NCBI GenBank assembly: GCA_019348475.1
Contig: JAHWJJ010000029.1
Span: 1-17,062 of the forward strand
Origin: Gemmatimonadota bacterium
GTDB taxonomy: Bacteria; Gemmatimonadota; Gemmatimonadetes; Longimicrobiales; Longimicrobiaceae
DNA length: 17,062 nt
Direction: 5' to 3'
Shown: positions 7,361-14,624 of the stretch, one piece after another
Position numbering within the stretch: the first letter of the stretch is position 1
Layout: the number at the start of each line of letters is the position of its first letter
Position numbers and translations under genes: made by a program
The notes under the pieces: model-generated
Told to the model about the DNA's origin: nothing
Seen by the model: the letters and a program-made list of their open reading frames with translations, nothing else
The model's database searches: none

Positions 7361-7648
7361 ATGAAGCAGGTGCGTAAGAAGGAGCGTTTTCTTTCGGAAC
7401 GCTTCCCTGGCCGCCGGATCATCCCCGCGGGTGAGTTCAAGCCGGCGTGCCTGAAGCTGATGGACCAGGTGAACGAAACGGGCGTGGAGATCGTCATCAC
7501 CAAGCGCAACCAGCCCATCGCCAAGCTGGTCCCGGTGGGGGCTGAGACGCGGCCGTTCGTGGGGCGCTCGCGAGGTGTGATCCAGATTTCGGCCGAGGAT
7601 CTGCTCTCCCCCGTCGGCGAGGATTGGGAGGTCGATGCTGACCTCTAG
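7361..7648 (+). CDS. Phd/YefM-type antitoxin
   Basis: A 95-aa antitoxin. The Phd fold is visible at residues about 19-60: RIIPAGEFKPACLKLMDQ followed by GVEIVITKRNQPIAKLVPV, the dimeric DNA-binding part. The acidic C-terminal tail (about residues 68-95, with SAEDLLSPVGEDWEVDADL) would wrap the toxin. ATG 7361 is chosen because GAGGGGGG (7350-7357) precedes it; an in-frame ATG at 7301 would place the start before the -10 box and palindromes and add sequence unlike the family. It overlaps the PIN gene by 14 nt, the usual arrangement of antitoxin first and toxin second. Negative autoregulation through the two upstream palindromes is expected. Confidence 0.88.
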   Translation: MKQVRKKERFLSERFPGRRIIPAGEFKPACLKLMDQVNETGVEIVITKRNQPIAKLVPVGAETRPFVGRSRGVIQISAEDLLSPVGEDWEVDADL

Positions 7649-8108
7649 CCTCACCGCGTCCGACCGGCTGGTGATGGATACACACGTATGGGTATGGGTG
7701 AGCGGCGAAGCCGGCGGTCCGGGCCGACTCGATTCCGCTCTTCTCCCGCTGATCGAGGCCGCAGCCCGTGATCGGCGGCTTTTTGTGTCCGCCGCCTCCG
7801 TCTGGAAAGTTGCCCTGAAGGCCGAGCGGGGACAGGCCCTTATCGCCGGAGACCTTGACGCCTGGGTTCGCGACCAGCGGCAGTATCCGGGGGTGCGGGT
7901 GCTCACCATCGGCCCGACGCTCGCGATCGACTCGACGCGCCTGCCCAGGTGGGTTCGTGTGCGGGACGGGCAGGAGCACCGGGATCCGAATGACCGCTTC
8001 CTCGTGGCGACCGCACGGCGATTGAACGCGGTGCTGCTCACGTGCGACGAAGAAATTCTACACTTCGCGCGTCAGGGTCACGTGCGGGGTTACGACGCGC
8101 GACGGTAA
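7635..8108 (+). CDS. PIN-domain (VapC-like) toxin with a substituted active-site glutamate
   Basis: A 157-aa PIN-domain protein, the predicted ribonuclease toxin partner of the upstream Phd-type antitoxin. MDTHVWVW (Asp15) gives the first acidic residue; HRDPNDRFLVATA (Asp117, Asp120) and LLTCDEEIL (Asp138) provide the others. In this PIN subgroup the motif after the second strand normally reads S-x-W-E-[IV]-A with a metal-binding Glu; here it is SVWKVALK, with Lys58 encoded by AAA at 7806-7808. That may weaken or abolish nuclease activity. GGGAGGT (7626-7632) lies just before ATG 7635; an internal ATG (7674) would begin exactly at MDTH and is a possible alternative start. Translation is probably coupled to the antitoxin through the 14-nt overlap. 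Confidence 0.85.
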   Translation: MLTSSLTASDRLVMDTHVWVWVSGEAGGPGRLDSALLPLIEAAARDRRLFVSAASVWKVALKAERGQALIAGDLDAWVRDQRQYPGVRVLTIGPTLAIDSTRLPRWVRVRDGQEHRDPNDRFLVATARRLNAVLLTCDEEILHFARQGHVRGYDARR

Positions 8109-8172
8109 TGCGTTCGTTCCGACGCAGAGGCTGCAGGACGCTTCGCCGGGCCCGAGTTCCCGAACCCGGAGT

Positions 8173-8349
8173 TCAAGTTGATCTTTCGCGCCGCCCCCAG
8201 TCCTGCTCTCCTTTGCGGGAACCCGCGGGTTCAAGGCTGACGCGCTCCAGAAGCGTATCCGGATGGTTCTCGGCGATCTCCAGCAGCCATGGCCCGTAGC
8301 CGAAATGGCGAGCGTCTTGCGCGTGGCGGCGCGAACCACGACGCACCAC
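8173..8349 (-). other. Possible small ORF or gene remnant, opposite strand
   Basis: Within the 248-nt spacer after the PIN gene, the minus strand can be read from GTG 8349 to TGA 8173 as 58 aa. A central stretch includes HFGYGPWLLEIAENHPDTLL, with protein-like composition and mostly G/C third positions, unlike the shadow frames around it. I do not recognise the family. There is no clear ribosome site, and the start would abut the GH15 gene, so a decayed fragment is as likely as a real small gene. Confidence 0.25.
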
Positions 8350-8356
8350 GGAGCCG

Positions 8357-10198
8357 ATGCCCGCAGACGCCCGCTACCTTCCCATCGAGGACCACGGCAT
8401 CATCGGCGACCTGAACACGGTCGCGCTGGTGGGGCTGGACGGCGCCATCGACTTCTTCTGCGCGCCGCGGTTCGACTCGCCCTCGGTGTTCGCGGCGCTG
8501 CTGGATGCCGACCGCGGCGGCGTTTTCCGCATCGACCCCCAGCTGGGTGAAGACGCGCGCCGCAAGCAGCTGTACCTTCCCGACACCAACGTCCTGCTCA
8601 CCCGCACCCTGAGCACCGACGGCGTCGCCGAGATCAGCGACTTCATGCCCGTGGACGAGACGGCGGGCGTGCGGCGGCTGGTGCGGCGGGTGAAGGCGGT
8701 GCGGACGGCGGTCCGGTTCCGTCTGCGCTGCGCCCCCCGCTTCGGCTACGGCGCCGTGCACCACCGCGCCGAGCCGGACGACGGCGAGGGCGTGTCGTTC
8801 GTTCCCGACGACGCGCAGGCCGCCGGGCTGGCCTTTCTGCGGCTGCGTGGTTCGGTGCCGCTGCGCATCGTGGACGGCGACGCGGTCGCGGAGTTCCAGC
8901 TGGAGCACGAGCAGACCGCCACGTTCATCCTGGAAGCCTCGTCCGAGCCGCACGCGGGGCCGCACGCCAGCCAGCGCTACGCCGCGGACGCGTTCAAGCG
9001 CACCTCGAACTGGTGGCGCGCGTGGATCGGCCGGAGCACCTACCGGGGCCGCTGGCGCGACGAGGTGAACCGCTCGGCCCTGGTGATGCGCCTGCTCTTT
9101 TCGCAGGAGCACGGGTCGCTGGTGGCGGCGCCGACGTTCGGCCTTCCGGAGAGCCTGGGCGGCGTGCGCAACTGGGACTACCGCTACACCTGGGTGCGCG
9201 ACGCCGCCTTCACGCTCTACTCGTTCATCCGCCTGGGGCTGACGGAAGAGACGGGGCGCTTCATCCACTGGATCGCCGACCGGGTGCGCGAGGAGGGAGA
9301 CGGGATCCCGCTGCAGCCGCTGTACGGGCTGGACGGGCGCCACCACCTTCCGGAGATCGAGCTGCCGCACCTGGAGGGCTACCGCGGCTCGCGGCCGGTG
9401 CGCGTGGGGAACGGCGCCGCCGCGCAGCTGCAGATGGACATCTTCGGCGCGCTGATGGACTCGGTGTACCTGTACGACAAGTACGCCGAGCCCATGTCGT
9501 ACGACCTGTGGCAGACGCTGACGGGCGTGGTGGACTGGGTGTGCCGGCACTGGCGGCGCCCGGACCACGGGCTGTGGGAGATTCGCCGCGACGAGCGCCC
9601 GTACCTGAGCTCGCGGGTGATGTGCTGGGTGGCGGTGGACCGCGCCATCCGCCTGGCCCAGCACCGGTCGCTGCCGGCGCCGCTGGTGCGCTGGCTGGAG
9701 GTGCGCGACACCATCTACCGCAGCGTGTTCGAGGAGTTCTGGAGCCCGCGCAAGCAGGCGTTCGTCCAGACGCCGGGGTCGGAGGTGATGGACGCCAGCT
9801 GCCTGCTGATGCCGCTGCTGCGCTTCATCAGCCCCACCGACCCGCGCTGGGTGCAGACGATGACCGCAGTCCGCCGCGAGCTGGTGGAAGACTCGCTCGT
9901 CCGGCGCTACGCCATCCGGGGCGGCGAGACCGACGGGTTCGCGGACGAGGAGGGGACGTTCAGCATCTGCTCGTTCTGGTACGCCGAGTGCCTTTCGCGC
10001 GGCGGCGACCTGCAGCAGGCGCGCTTCGTGTTCGAAAAGATCCTCAGCTACGCCAACCACCTGGGGCTGTTCGCCGAGGAGCTGGGCCCCAGCGGCGAGC
10101 ACCTGGGCAACTTTCCCCAGGCGTTCACACACCTTTCCCTCATCAGCGCCGCCTACGACCTGGACCGCCGCCTGGACTCCGCCGGCTGGCGCGCGTAG
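8357..10198 (+). CDS. Glycoside hydrolase family 15 protein (glucoamylase/trehalase-like)
   Basis: A 613-aa GH15 enzyme of the bacterial cytoplasmic type, comparable in length to mycobacterial GH15 trehalases and glucoamylase-like proteins. Its N-terminal beta domain (about residues 1-230) begins YLPIEDHGIIGDLNTVALV, then GAIDFFCAPRFDSPSVFAALL. The (alpha/alpha)6 barrel starts around NWDYRYTWVRDAAF (residues 272-285). The likely acid catalyst is Glu408 in GLWEIR, and the likely base is Glu574 or Glu575 in FAEEL, followed by the family signature GEHLGNFPQAFTH. No signal peptide is seen. ATG 8357 has GGAG at 8350-8353, close upstream. It would hydrolyse alpha-glucosidic bonds in trehalose, maltodextrin or glycogen-derived chains; the exact substrate is not decided by sequence. 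A hairpin with T-run at 10287-10311 probably ends the transcript. Confidence 0.9.
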   Translation: MPADARYLPIEDHGIIGDLNTVALVGLDGAIDFFCAPRFDSPSVFAALLDADRGGVFRIDPQLGEDARRKQLYLPDTNVLLTRTLSTDGVAEISDFMPVDETAGVRRLVRRVKAVRTAVRFRLRCAPRFGYGAVHHRAEPDDGEGVSFVPDDAQAAGLAFLRLRGSVPLRIVDGDAVAEFQLEHEQTATFILEASSEPHAGPHASQRYAADAFKRTSNWWRAWIGRSTYRGRWRDEVNRSALVMRLLFSQEHGSLVAAPTFGLPESLGGVRNWDYRYTWVRDAAFTLYSFIRLGLTEETGRFIHWIADRVREEGDGIPLQPLYGLDGRHHLPEIELPHLEGYRGSRPVRVGNGAAAQLQMDIFGALMDSVYLYDKYAEPMSYDLWQTLTGVVDWVCRHWRRPDHGLWEIRRDERPYLSSRVMCWVAVDRAIRLAQHRSLPAPLVRWLEVRDTIYRSVFEEFWSPRKQAFVQTPGSEVMDASCLLMPLLRFISPTDPRWVQTMTAVRRELVEDSLVRRYAIRGGETDGFADEEGTFSICSFWYAECLSRGGDLQQARFVFEKILSYANHLGLFAEELGPSGEHLGNFPQAFTHLSLISAAYDLDRRLDSAGWRA

Positions 10199-10286
10199 AC
10201 GCGGACGCAGCTCGCCGCGGATCGAGGCGCGCGGGCAGCCCGTTTTCCCCCCTGTCCCGGCGGGGTTTGCGCGGGGAGGCGCCGTG

Positions 10287-10311
10287 GGGCCGGGGACCCG
10301 GCCCGGATTTT
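10287..10311 (+). terminator. Putative rho-independent terminator after the GH15 gene
   Basis: GGGCCGG and CCGGCCC arms (10287-10293 with 10298-10304) close on a four-base loop and are followed by GGATTTT ending at 10311. The stem is very GC-rich; the T-run is short. Confidence 0.45.
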
Positions 10312-10357
10312 GACCGGTCGCCACCCCGGATCCCCATTTTCCGGAGCAGAGGCAGAC

Positions 10358-10537
10358 ATGGACAACTGGAAACGCTGGCTCAAGATCGGCCTGGTGCTGA
10401 TCGTCGCGTGGTTCCTGCTGAAGATCGTCTTCAAGATCGTCGGCTTCGCGGTTCACCTGCTGGTGATCGCGGGGCTCATCTTCATCGTCTACTCCGTGGT
10501 GAAGCACTTCATGGGCAACCACCGGACGCGGTACTGA
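10358..10537 (+). CDS. Small membrane protein, two hydrophobic helices
   Basis: A 59-aa protein with no recognised family. Residues about 8-25 (LKIGLVLIVAWFLLKIVF) and about 28-47 (VGFAVHLLVIAGLIFIVYSV) are continuous hydrophobic segments with a short Lys-containing link, flanked by basic ends (WKRWLK and HRTRY). This predicts a helical hairpin in the inner membrane. ATG 10358 is chosen for AGAGG at 10348-10352; an upstream in-frame ATG (10310) lies on the terminator and adds unlikely sequence. It stands alone between two hairpin structures, so it may be expressed independently. Function is unknown. Confidence 0.65.
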   Translation: MDNWKRWLKIGLVLIVAWFLLKIVFKIVGFAVHLLVIAGLIFIVYSVVKHFMGNHRTRY

Positions 10538-10541
10538 GGGG

Positions 10542-10613
10542 CAGGATCCAGTGCCCAGGTTCAAGTGCCCGGCAGGCGTTTTCCGGGCACATGAACCTGG
10601 GCACCTGGTCCTG
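10542..10613. repeat. Large near-perfect palindrome (REP/MITE-like)
   Basis: Two 31-nt arms (10542-10572 and 10583-10613) are inverted copies matching at 27 of 31 positions, separated by a 10-nt loop (CAGGCGTTTT). Each arm carries GTGCCCAGGTTCA followed by GTGCCCGG. It starts 5 nt after the stop of the small membrane protein. It could act as a transcription barrier or be a mobile palindromic repeat; the downstream T-run (GATTTT) is weak for a terminator. Confidence 0.8.
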
Positions 10614-10692
10614 CGATTTTCCCCGGCACGCTTGTTCCGTACGGCGGACGCAGTCCGTCACATCGCCACCCATCTGCCACGGAACGGATCTC

Positions 10693-13245
10693 GTGCGCCT
10701 ACGGACGTTTGCGGCCATCGCCGCGGGGCTGGCCGCCTTCGCGGCTCCCCCGCCTTCGGCGGCGCAGGACACCACCGTGGCCGCGGGCGCGCACTACCGC
10801 GCCGGCGGCCTCGTGCGCGTCTTCAACGGCGACGCGTACCGCGCCGAGTGGACCACGCCCATCCGCGTCCCCATCCTCGATCCCGCCACCTTCGCCGGCG
10901 GGCTTACGGTGGAGCGCGCCGGGGGAGGGCTGGCCACCGAGTCGCTGCGCATGCGCGGCGCGGACGGACGCGAGTACGTCTTTCGATCCACGGACAAGAC
11001 CGCGCGCCGCGGCCTCCCCGAAGACCTGCACGGCACCTTCGTCGAGGCCATCGTCCAGGACCTGGTGAGCGCCAAGCACCCCGGCGCCGCGCACCTGATG
11101 CCGCCGCTGCTGCAAGCCGTCGGCGTGCTGCACGTGGTCCCGCGGACGTACGTGATGCCCGACCACCCGTTCCTGGGGGAGTTCCGCGAACGCTTCGCCG
11201 GGCGGCTGGGGGAGGTGGAGGAACGGCCGGAGGACGCCGAGGAGGACGAGGACGAGCCCGGCCGGCCGCGCCCCGCGCGCGGCTTCGCGAACGCGGACCG
11301 GGTGGTGGGGACGGAGCGGCTGCTGGAGCGGCTGGAGGAAGACCCGGACGAGCGCGTGGACAGCCGCGAGTACCTGGCGGCACGCCTGGTGGACCTGATC
11401 GTGGGCGACTGGGACCGGCACCTGGACCAGTGGCGCTGGGCCGGGTACCGGCGCGGCGACGCGTGGACGTGGCGGCCCATCCCCCGCGACCGCGACAACG
11501 CGTTCTCGGACTACGAGGGGCTGGTGCCGGCGGCCGCGCGCGCGATCCGGCCGCAGCTGACCCGCTTCGGCCCGCGCTGGCGCGACCTGCCGGGCCTCAT
11601 CTACCTCCCCGCGCCGCTGGACCGGCGGCTGCTGGCGGAGCTGGACCGCGCGGCCTGGGACAGCGTCACCGCGTCCGTGCGGGCGCGCATCACGGACGCC
11701 GTGATCGCCCGCGCCGTGGCCTCGCTCCCGGCCGAGTACCAGCCGATCGGCGGCGCCCGCCTGGCGGAGGCGATGCGCCATCGCCGCGACCGGCTGGAGG
11801 AGGCGTCGCGCTGGTTCTACGGGCAGCTGGCCAGCGACGTGGACGTGCGCGCCACGGACGCCGACGAGCGCGCGGAGGTGGAGCGCCTGCCGGACGGCTC
11901 GGTCGACGTGCGGCTCTTCGCCTCCGCCGATGCGCGCGCGCCCTACTTCCGCCGCCGCTTCGTCCCGGGAGAGACGCGGGAGGTGCGCGTGTACCTGCAC
12001 GGCGGCGCCGACCGCGCCACGGTGACGGGGACGGCGCCGCGGAGCATCCAGGTGCGGCTGATCGGCGGCGGCGGCGACGACGAACTGGTGGATCGGTCCG
12101 CGGCCGGCGGCGGCCGAATGACGGTGTTCCACGACCACCGCGGCGACAACCGCTTCGACCCCGGCGGCGAGGCGCGGGTGGACACGCGCGCGTACGATCC
12201 GGCGCCCCGGCGCGTGCCCTGGGGAAACCCGCCCCCGTCGCGCGACTGGGGGAGCGACTTCGCGCCGCTGGCGCCGTCCGCCGGGTGGGTCTCGAACGTG
12301 GGGCCGGTGATCGGCGTAGGGCCCGTGTGGACGCGCTACGGCTTCCGCCGCCAGCCGTACGCGCGCCAGACCACCCTCAGCGTCCTTTACGCGCCGCTGG
12401 AGGACGGCATCGGCGTGGAGGGGACCGCAGACTTCAAGCGCACCGGGACGGGCGGAGGGCTGCGGCTGGCGGCCGGCGCGCGGACCTTTCAGCTCACCCG
12501 CTTCCACGGCTTCGGCAACCAGTCGCCGGGCGAGATCGAGGAGGTGTTCGAGGTCACCAGCAACGAGGTGCGCGCGGAGGCGCTGTGGTACGGTCCGCTG
12601 GGGCGCCGCGCATGGTACCGGGTGGGCCCGGTGGCGCGGTGGCTGGACCCGCGGGAGCCGGCGTTCACCGGCCTGGACTTCGAACCCCGCGGCTCGGAGG
12701 GATGGGTGGGCGCGGGCGCGCTGGCGGAGCTGCGCGTGGACGGGCGCGACACCCTGGCCGTCACGCGCCGCGGATGGTGGCTGGGCGCGCGGGCGCAGGG
12801 GTATGGAAGCGACCTGGGCCCGTTCGGCTCGGTCGCGGGCGAGGCGCGGACGTACCTCTCGCTGGGCGTGGGGCCCATCCTGGCCCTGCGCGCGGGCGGC
12901 GAGGTGGCGGGCGGCGAGTTTCCCTTCCACGAGGCGGCGTTCCTGGGGGGCGGTGGCTCGCTGCGCGGCTACCCGTTCCAGCGCTTTGCCGGCGACGCCG
13001 CCGCGTTCGGCTCGGCGGAGCTGCGCCAGCCGCTGGGGCAGGTGAAGCTGCTGGTGCGCGGCCGCCTGGGCGTGTTCGCCCTCGCGGACGCGGGGAGGGT
13101 GTGGATGGACGGCGATTCGCCCGGCGGCTGGCACACGGACGTGGGCGGCGGGGTGTGGTTGGAGACGCTGGGCTACGCCGCCACCTTCACCCTGGCGCGC
13201 GGCGACGTCACGCGCTGGTACGTGGGGCTGGGCCTGCCGTTCTGA
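10693..13245 (+). CDS. Exported kinase-like domain fused to an Omp85-type outer-membrane barrel
   Basis: An 850-aa protein starting at GTG 10693, chosen because a signal peptide follows at once (RLRTFAAIAAGLAAFAAPPPSAAQ, cleavage near Ala24/Gln25); the frame is open far upstream, but that part runs through the palindrome and an unrelated gene. Residues about 85-330 resemble FAM20/HipA-type kinase folds in motif order: EYVFRSTDK (Lys102), helix AIVQDLVSA, then VGDWDRHLDQW (Asp241, His243) and PIPRDRDNAF (Asp268, Asn269). A beta-rich linker (about 390-520) includes LIGGGGDDELVD. From about residue 530 to the terminal Phe lies a beta-barrel with SLRGYPFQR (756-764), like the Omp85 L6 R-G-[FY] motif. 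A C-terminal aromatic residue suits BAM-dependent insertion. An acidic patch (EDAEEDEDE) occurs near residues 181-189. The barrel is well supported; kinase activity is inference. Confidence 0.78.
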   Translation: MRLRTFAAIAAGLAAFAAPPPSAAQDTTVAAGAHYRAGGLVRVFNGDAYRAEWTTPIRVPILDPATFAGGLTVERAGGGLATESLRMRGADGREYVFRSTDKTARRGLPEDLHGTFVEAIVQDLVSAKHPGAAHLMPPLLQAVGVLHVVPRTYVMPDHPFLGEFRERFAGRLGEVEERPEDAEEDEDEPGRPRPARGFANADRVVGTERLLERLEEDPDERVDSREYLAARLVDLIVGDWDRHLDQWRWAGYRRGDAWTWRPIPRDRDNAFSDYEGLVPAAARAIRPQLTRFGPRWRDLPGLIYLPAPLDRRLLAELDRAAWDSVTASVRARITDAVIARAVASLPAEYQPIGGARLAEAMRHRRDRLEEASRWFYGQLASDVDVRATDADERAEVERLPDGSVDVRLFASADARAPYFRRRFVPGETREVRVYLHGGADRATVTGTAPRSIQVRLIGGGGDDELVDRSAAGGGRMTVFHDHRGDNRFDPGGEARVDTRAYDPAPRRVPWGNPPPSRDWGSDFAPLAPSAGWVSNVGPVIGVGPVWTRYGFRRQPYARQTTLSVLYAPLEDGIGVEGTADFKRTGTGGGLRLAAGARTFQLTRFHGFGNQSPGEIEEVFEVTSNEVRAEALWYGPLGRRAWYRVGPVARWLDPREPAFTGLDFEPRGSEGWVGAGALAELRVDGRDTLAVTRRGWWLGARAQGYGSDLGPFGSVAGEARTYLSLGVGPILALRAGGEVAGGEFPFHEAAFLGGGGSLRGYPFQRFAGDAAAFGSAELRQPLGQVKLLVRGRLGVFALADAGRVWMDGDSPGGWHTDVGGGVWLETLGYAATFTLARGDVTRWYVGLGLPF

Positions 13246-13573
13246 TCGGCGGATCGCCCGCGCCGGCACGCATTCCGCCGCTGGACGCGCACTTTGCGGA
13301 AGTGCCGCAGTGCGGCCACGCCGCCTCGCGGAGGCGCCCCAGCGGCGGAGAAAGCCCCGCGGGACGGGCTTCTGGCCGGTTTCAGGCGGGTTCCCGCGGG
13401 CGCGGCGCGGGGGCCGCCGCCGCGCCACCCCCCCTGGCGCGATTCGTGAACGGATGTCGGGACGATCCGGAGGATTTCTGGAGGAACGGCGGCCGCGGTG
13501 GCGTGTACAGCCATCCACCCGCCGTTCCGGCGGCGTGGCCGCAGTGACCTACCGCAGCACCTGACCGATCCAC
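13246..13573. other. Spacer of 328 nt without a convincing gene
   Basis: Short frames here are Arg/Pro-rich and look non-coding. It contains a weak hairpin (AAGCCC/GGGCTT arms near 13352-13371) that might end the upstream transcript, and the stronger stem-loop at 13483-13528. No clear promoter for the following gene is visible. Confidence 0.5.
13483..13528. repeat. Stem-loop upstream of lepB
   Basis: A perfect 10-bp outer stem, GGAACGGCGG (13483-13492) with CCGCCGTTCC (13519-13528), encloses an inner imperfect stem (GGTGGC at 13497-13502 with GCCATCC at 13510-13516). It could be a terminator without T-run, a leader structure of lepB, or a remnant palindromic repeat. Confidence 0.55.
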
Positions 13574-14356
13574 ATGGACGAATCCGGCACTCCCCCCGTG
13601 CGCAACGCCGCCGGCCGATCCGAAGCGCTCGCCGGGCGGGCGCAGCTGGACCACGCGCGCGGCGCCATGAGCACCGGCCGGTGGATGTGGGAGTGGACCA
13701 AGGCCATCAGCACGGCCATCCTTCTTTTCCTCACCGTGCGCACCTTTCTGGTGGAGGCTTTCAAGATCCCCACCGGGTCCATGGAAGGCACCCTGCTGAT
13801 CGGCGACTTCCTTCTGGTCAACAAGGCCGTGTACGGGGCCGAGATCCCGCTGACCGACCGGCGCCTTCCCGCGTTCTCGCACCCCGGGCGCGGCGACGTG
13901 GTGGTGTTCCTGCCGCCGCACGACCCGCACAAGAACTACGTAAAGCGCATCGTGGGCGTGCCCGGCGACACGCTGGAGATGCGCGACAAGGTGCTGCTGC
14001 GCAACGGGGCGCGGCAGGACGAGCCGTACGCGCGCCACACCGATCCGCTGGGCGACCAGGCGGACCCCAAGATGCTGTGGCAGCTGGACTTTACCGTGGA
14101 CCGCGCGCTCACCATGCGCACGTACCACCCTTCGCGCGACAACTGGGGCCCGCTGGTGGTGCCCCCCGGCAAGTTCTTCGCGCTGGGCGACAACCGCGAC
14201 CGCAGCGAGGACTCGCGGTACTGGGGCTTCCTGGACCAGAACGCGGTAAAGGGCCGCCCCATGTTCGTGTACTACTCGTTCGAAAACGACATCACCCGGT
14301 CGCTTACGTGGCTAACCAACGTGCGCTGGGACCGCATCGGCGACGTCATCCGCTGA
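13574..14356 (+). CDS. lepB: Signal peptidase I
   Basis: A type I leader peptidase that cleaves signal peptides from exported proteins at the outer face of the inner membrane. With ATG 13574 it has 260 aa; a transmembrane segment (about residues 43-60) is followed by the catalytic Ser69 in IPTGSMEGTLLIGDFLLVNK, and Lys124 in YVKRIVGVPGD completes the Ser/Lys dyad. Box E, GDNRDRSEDSRYWG, lies at residues 205-218. No good ribosome site precedes either ATG 13574 or the in-frame ATG 13667 (which would give 229 aa starting MSTGRWMWEW just before the membrane helix); the shorter start is a real alternative. The sigma-factor gene follows 268 nt later with its own promoter. Family assignment is very secure. 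Confidence 0.95.
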   Translation: MDESGTPPVRNAAGRSEALAGRAQLDHARGAMSTGRWMWEWTKAISTAILLFLTVRTFLVEAFKIPTGSMEGTLLIGDFLLVNKAVYGAEIPLTDRRLPAFSHPGRGDVVVFLPPHDPHKNYVKRIVGVPGDTLEMRDKVLLRNGARQDEPYARHTDPLGDQADPKMLWQLDFTVDRALTMRTYHPSRDNWGPLVVPPGKFFALGDNRDRSEDSRYWGFLDQNAVKGRPMFVYYSFENDITRSLTWLTNVRWDRIGDVIR

Positions 14357-14465
14357 CACGCCCGGGGCGGGGCGCCATCTGTTCCGCCGGTGGCCCCAAA
14401 GATTCGGTTTCGGGCGTTCAGCGGACGCGTTCTGCGGAATCTCCCAAAAAGTTCCCGTTCGGGGG

Positions 14466-14494
14466 TTGACACCACACTCCCGCCTTTCCATGTT
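14466..14494 (+). promoter_or_regulatory. Putative sigma-70 promoter of the sigma-factor gene
   Basis: A perfect -35 TTGACA (14466-14471) is followed after 17 bp by a weak -10 CATGTT (14489-14494). The leader to ATG 14625 would be about 125 nt. The -35 stands out in GC-rich surroundings. Confidence 0.45.
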
Positions 14495-14624
14495 CCGTGC
14501 AGTTGAAAACGTCCGGTGCGGGATCGAACGTTCCCACCTCTCGGTTCGCGCGTAGCCAGGCGCGCATCCCCACCGGGTTTCCGCACCTCACGGCACCCCC
14601 GCTTCCGTCTCCCGGAGCACGCCG

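Noticed and set aside
8231..10564. A 777-codon minus-strand frame opposite the GH15 gene
   Set aside because: Composition is that of an antisense shadow, and the plus strand has clear GH15 motifs.
9013..10692. Upstream extension of the kinase-barrel gene to 9013
   Set aside because: The frame is open only because of high GC; it would overlap the GH15 gene and cross the palindrome. GTG 10693 is followed immediately by a signal peptide.
10699..13518. A 939-codon minus-strand frame and an overlapping 998-codon plus-strand frame (10551-13547)
   Set aside because: Both are Arg/Ala/Pro-rich shadows of the kinase-like/Omp85 gene, which has a signal peptide and family motifs.
14357..14420. Terminator of lepB in GGGGCGCCA/TGGCCCC
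   Set aside because: The arms need a bulge and a long loop, and there is no T-run.
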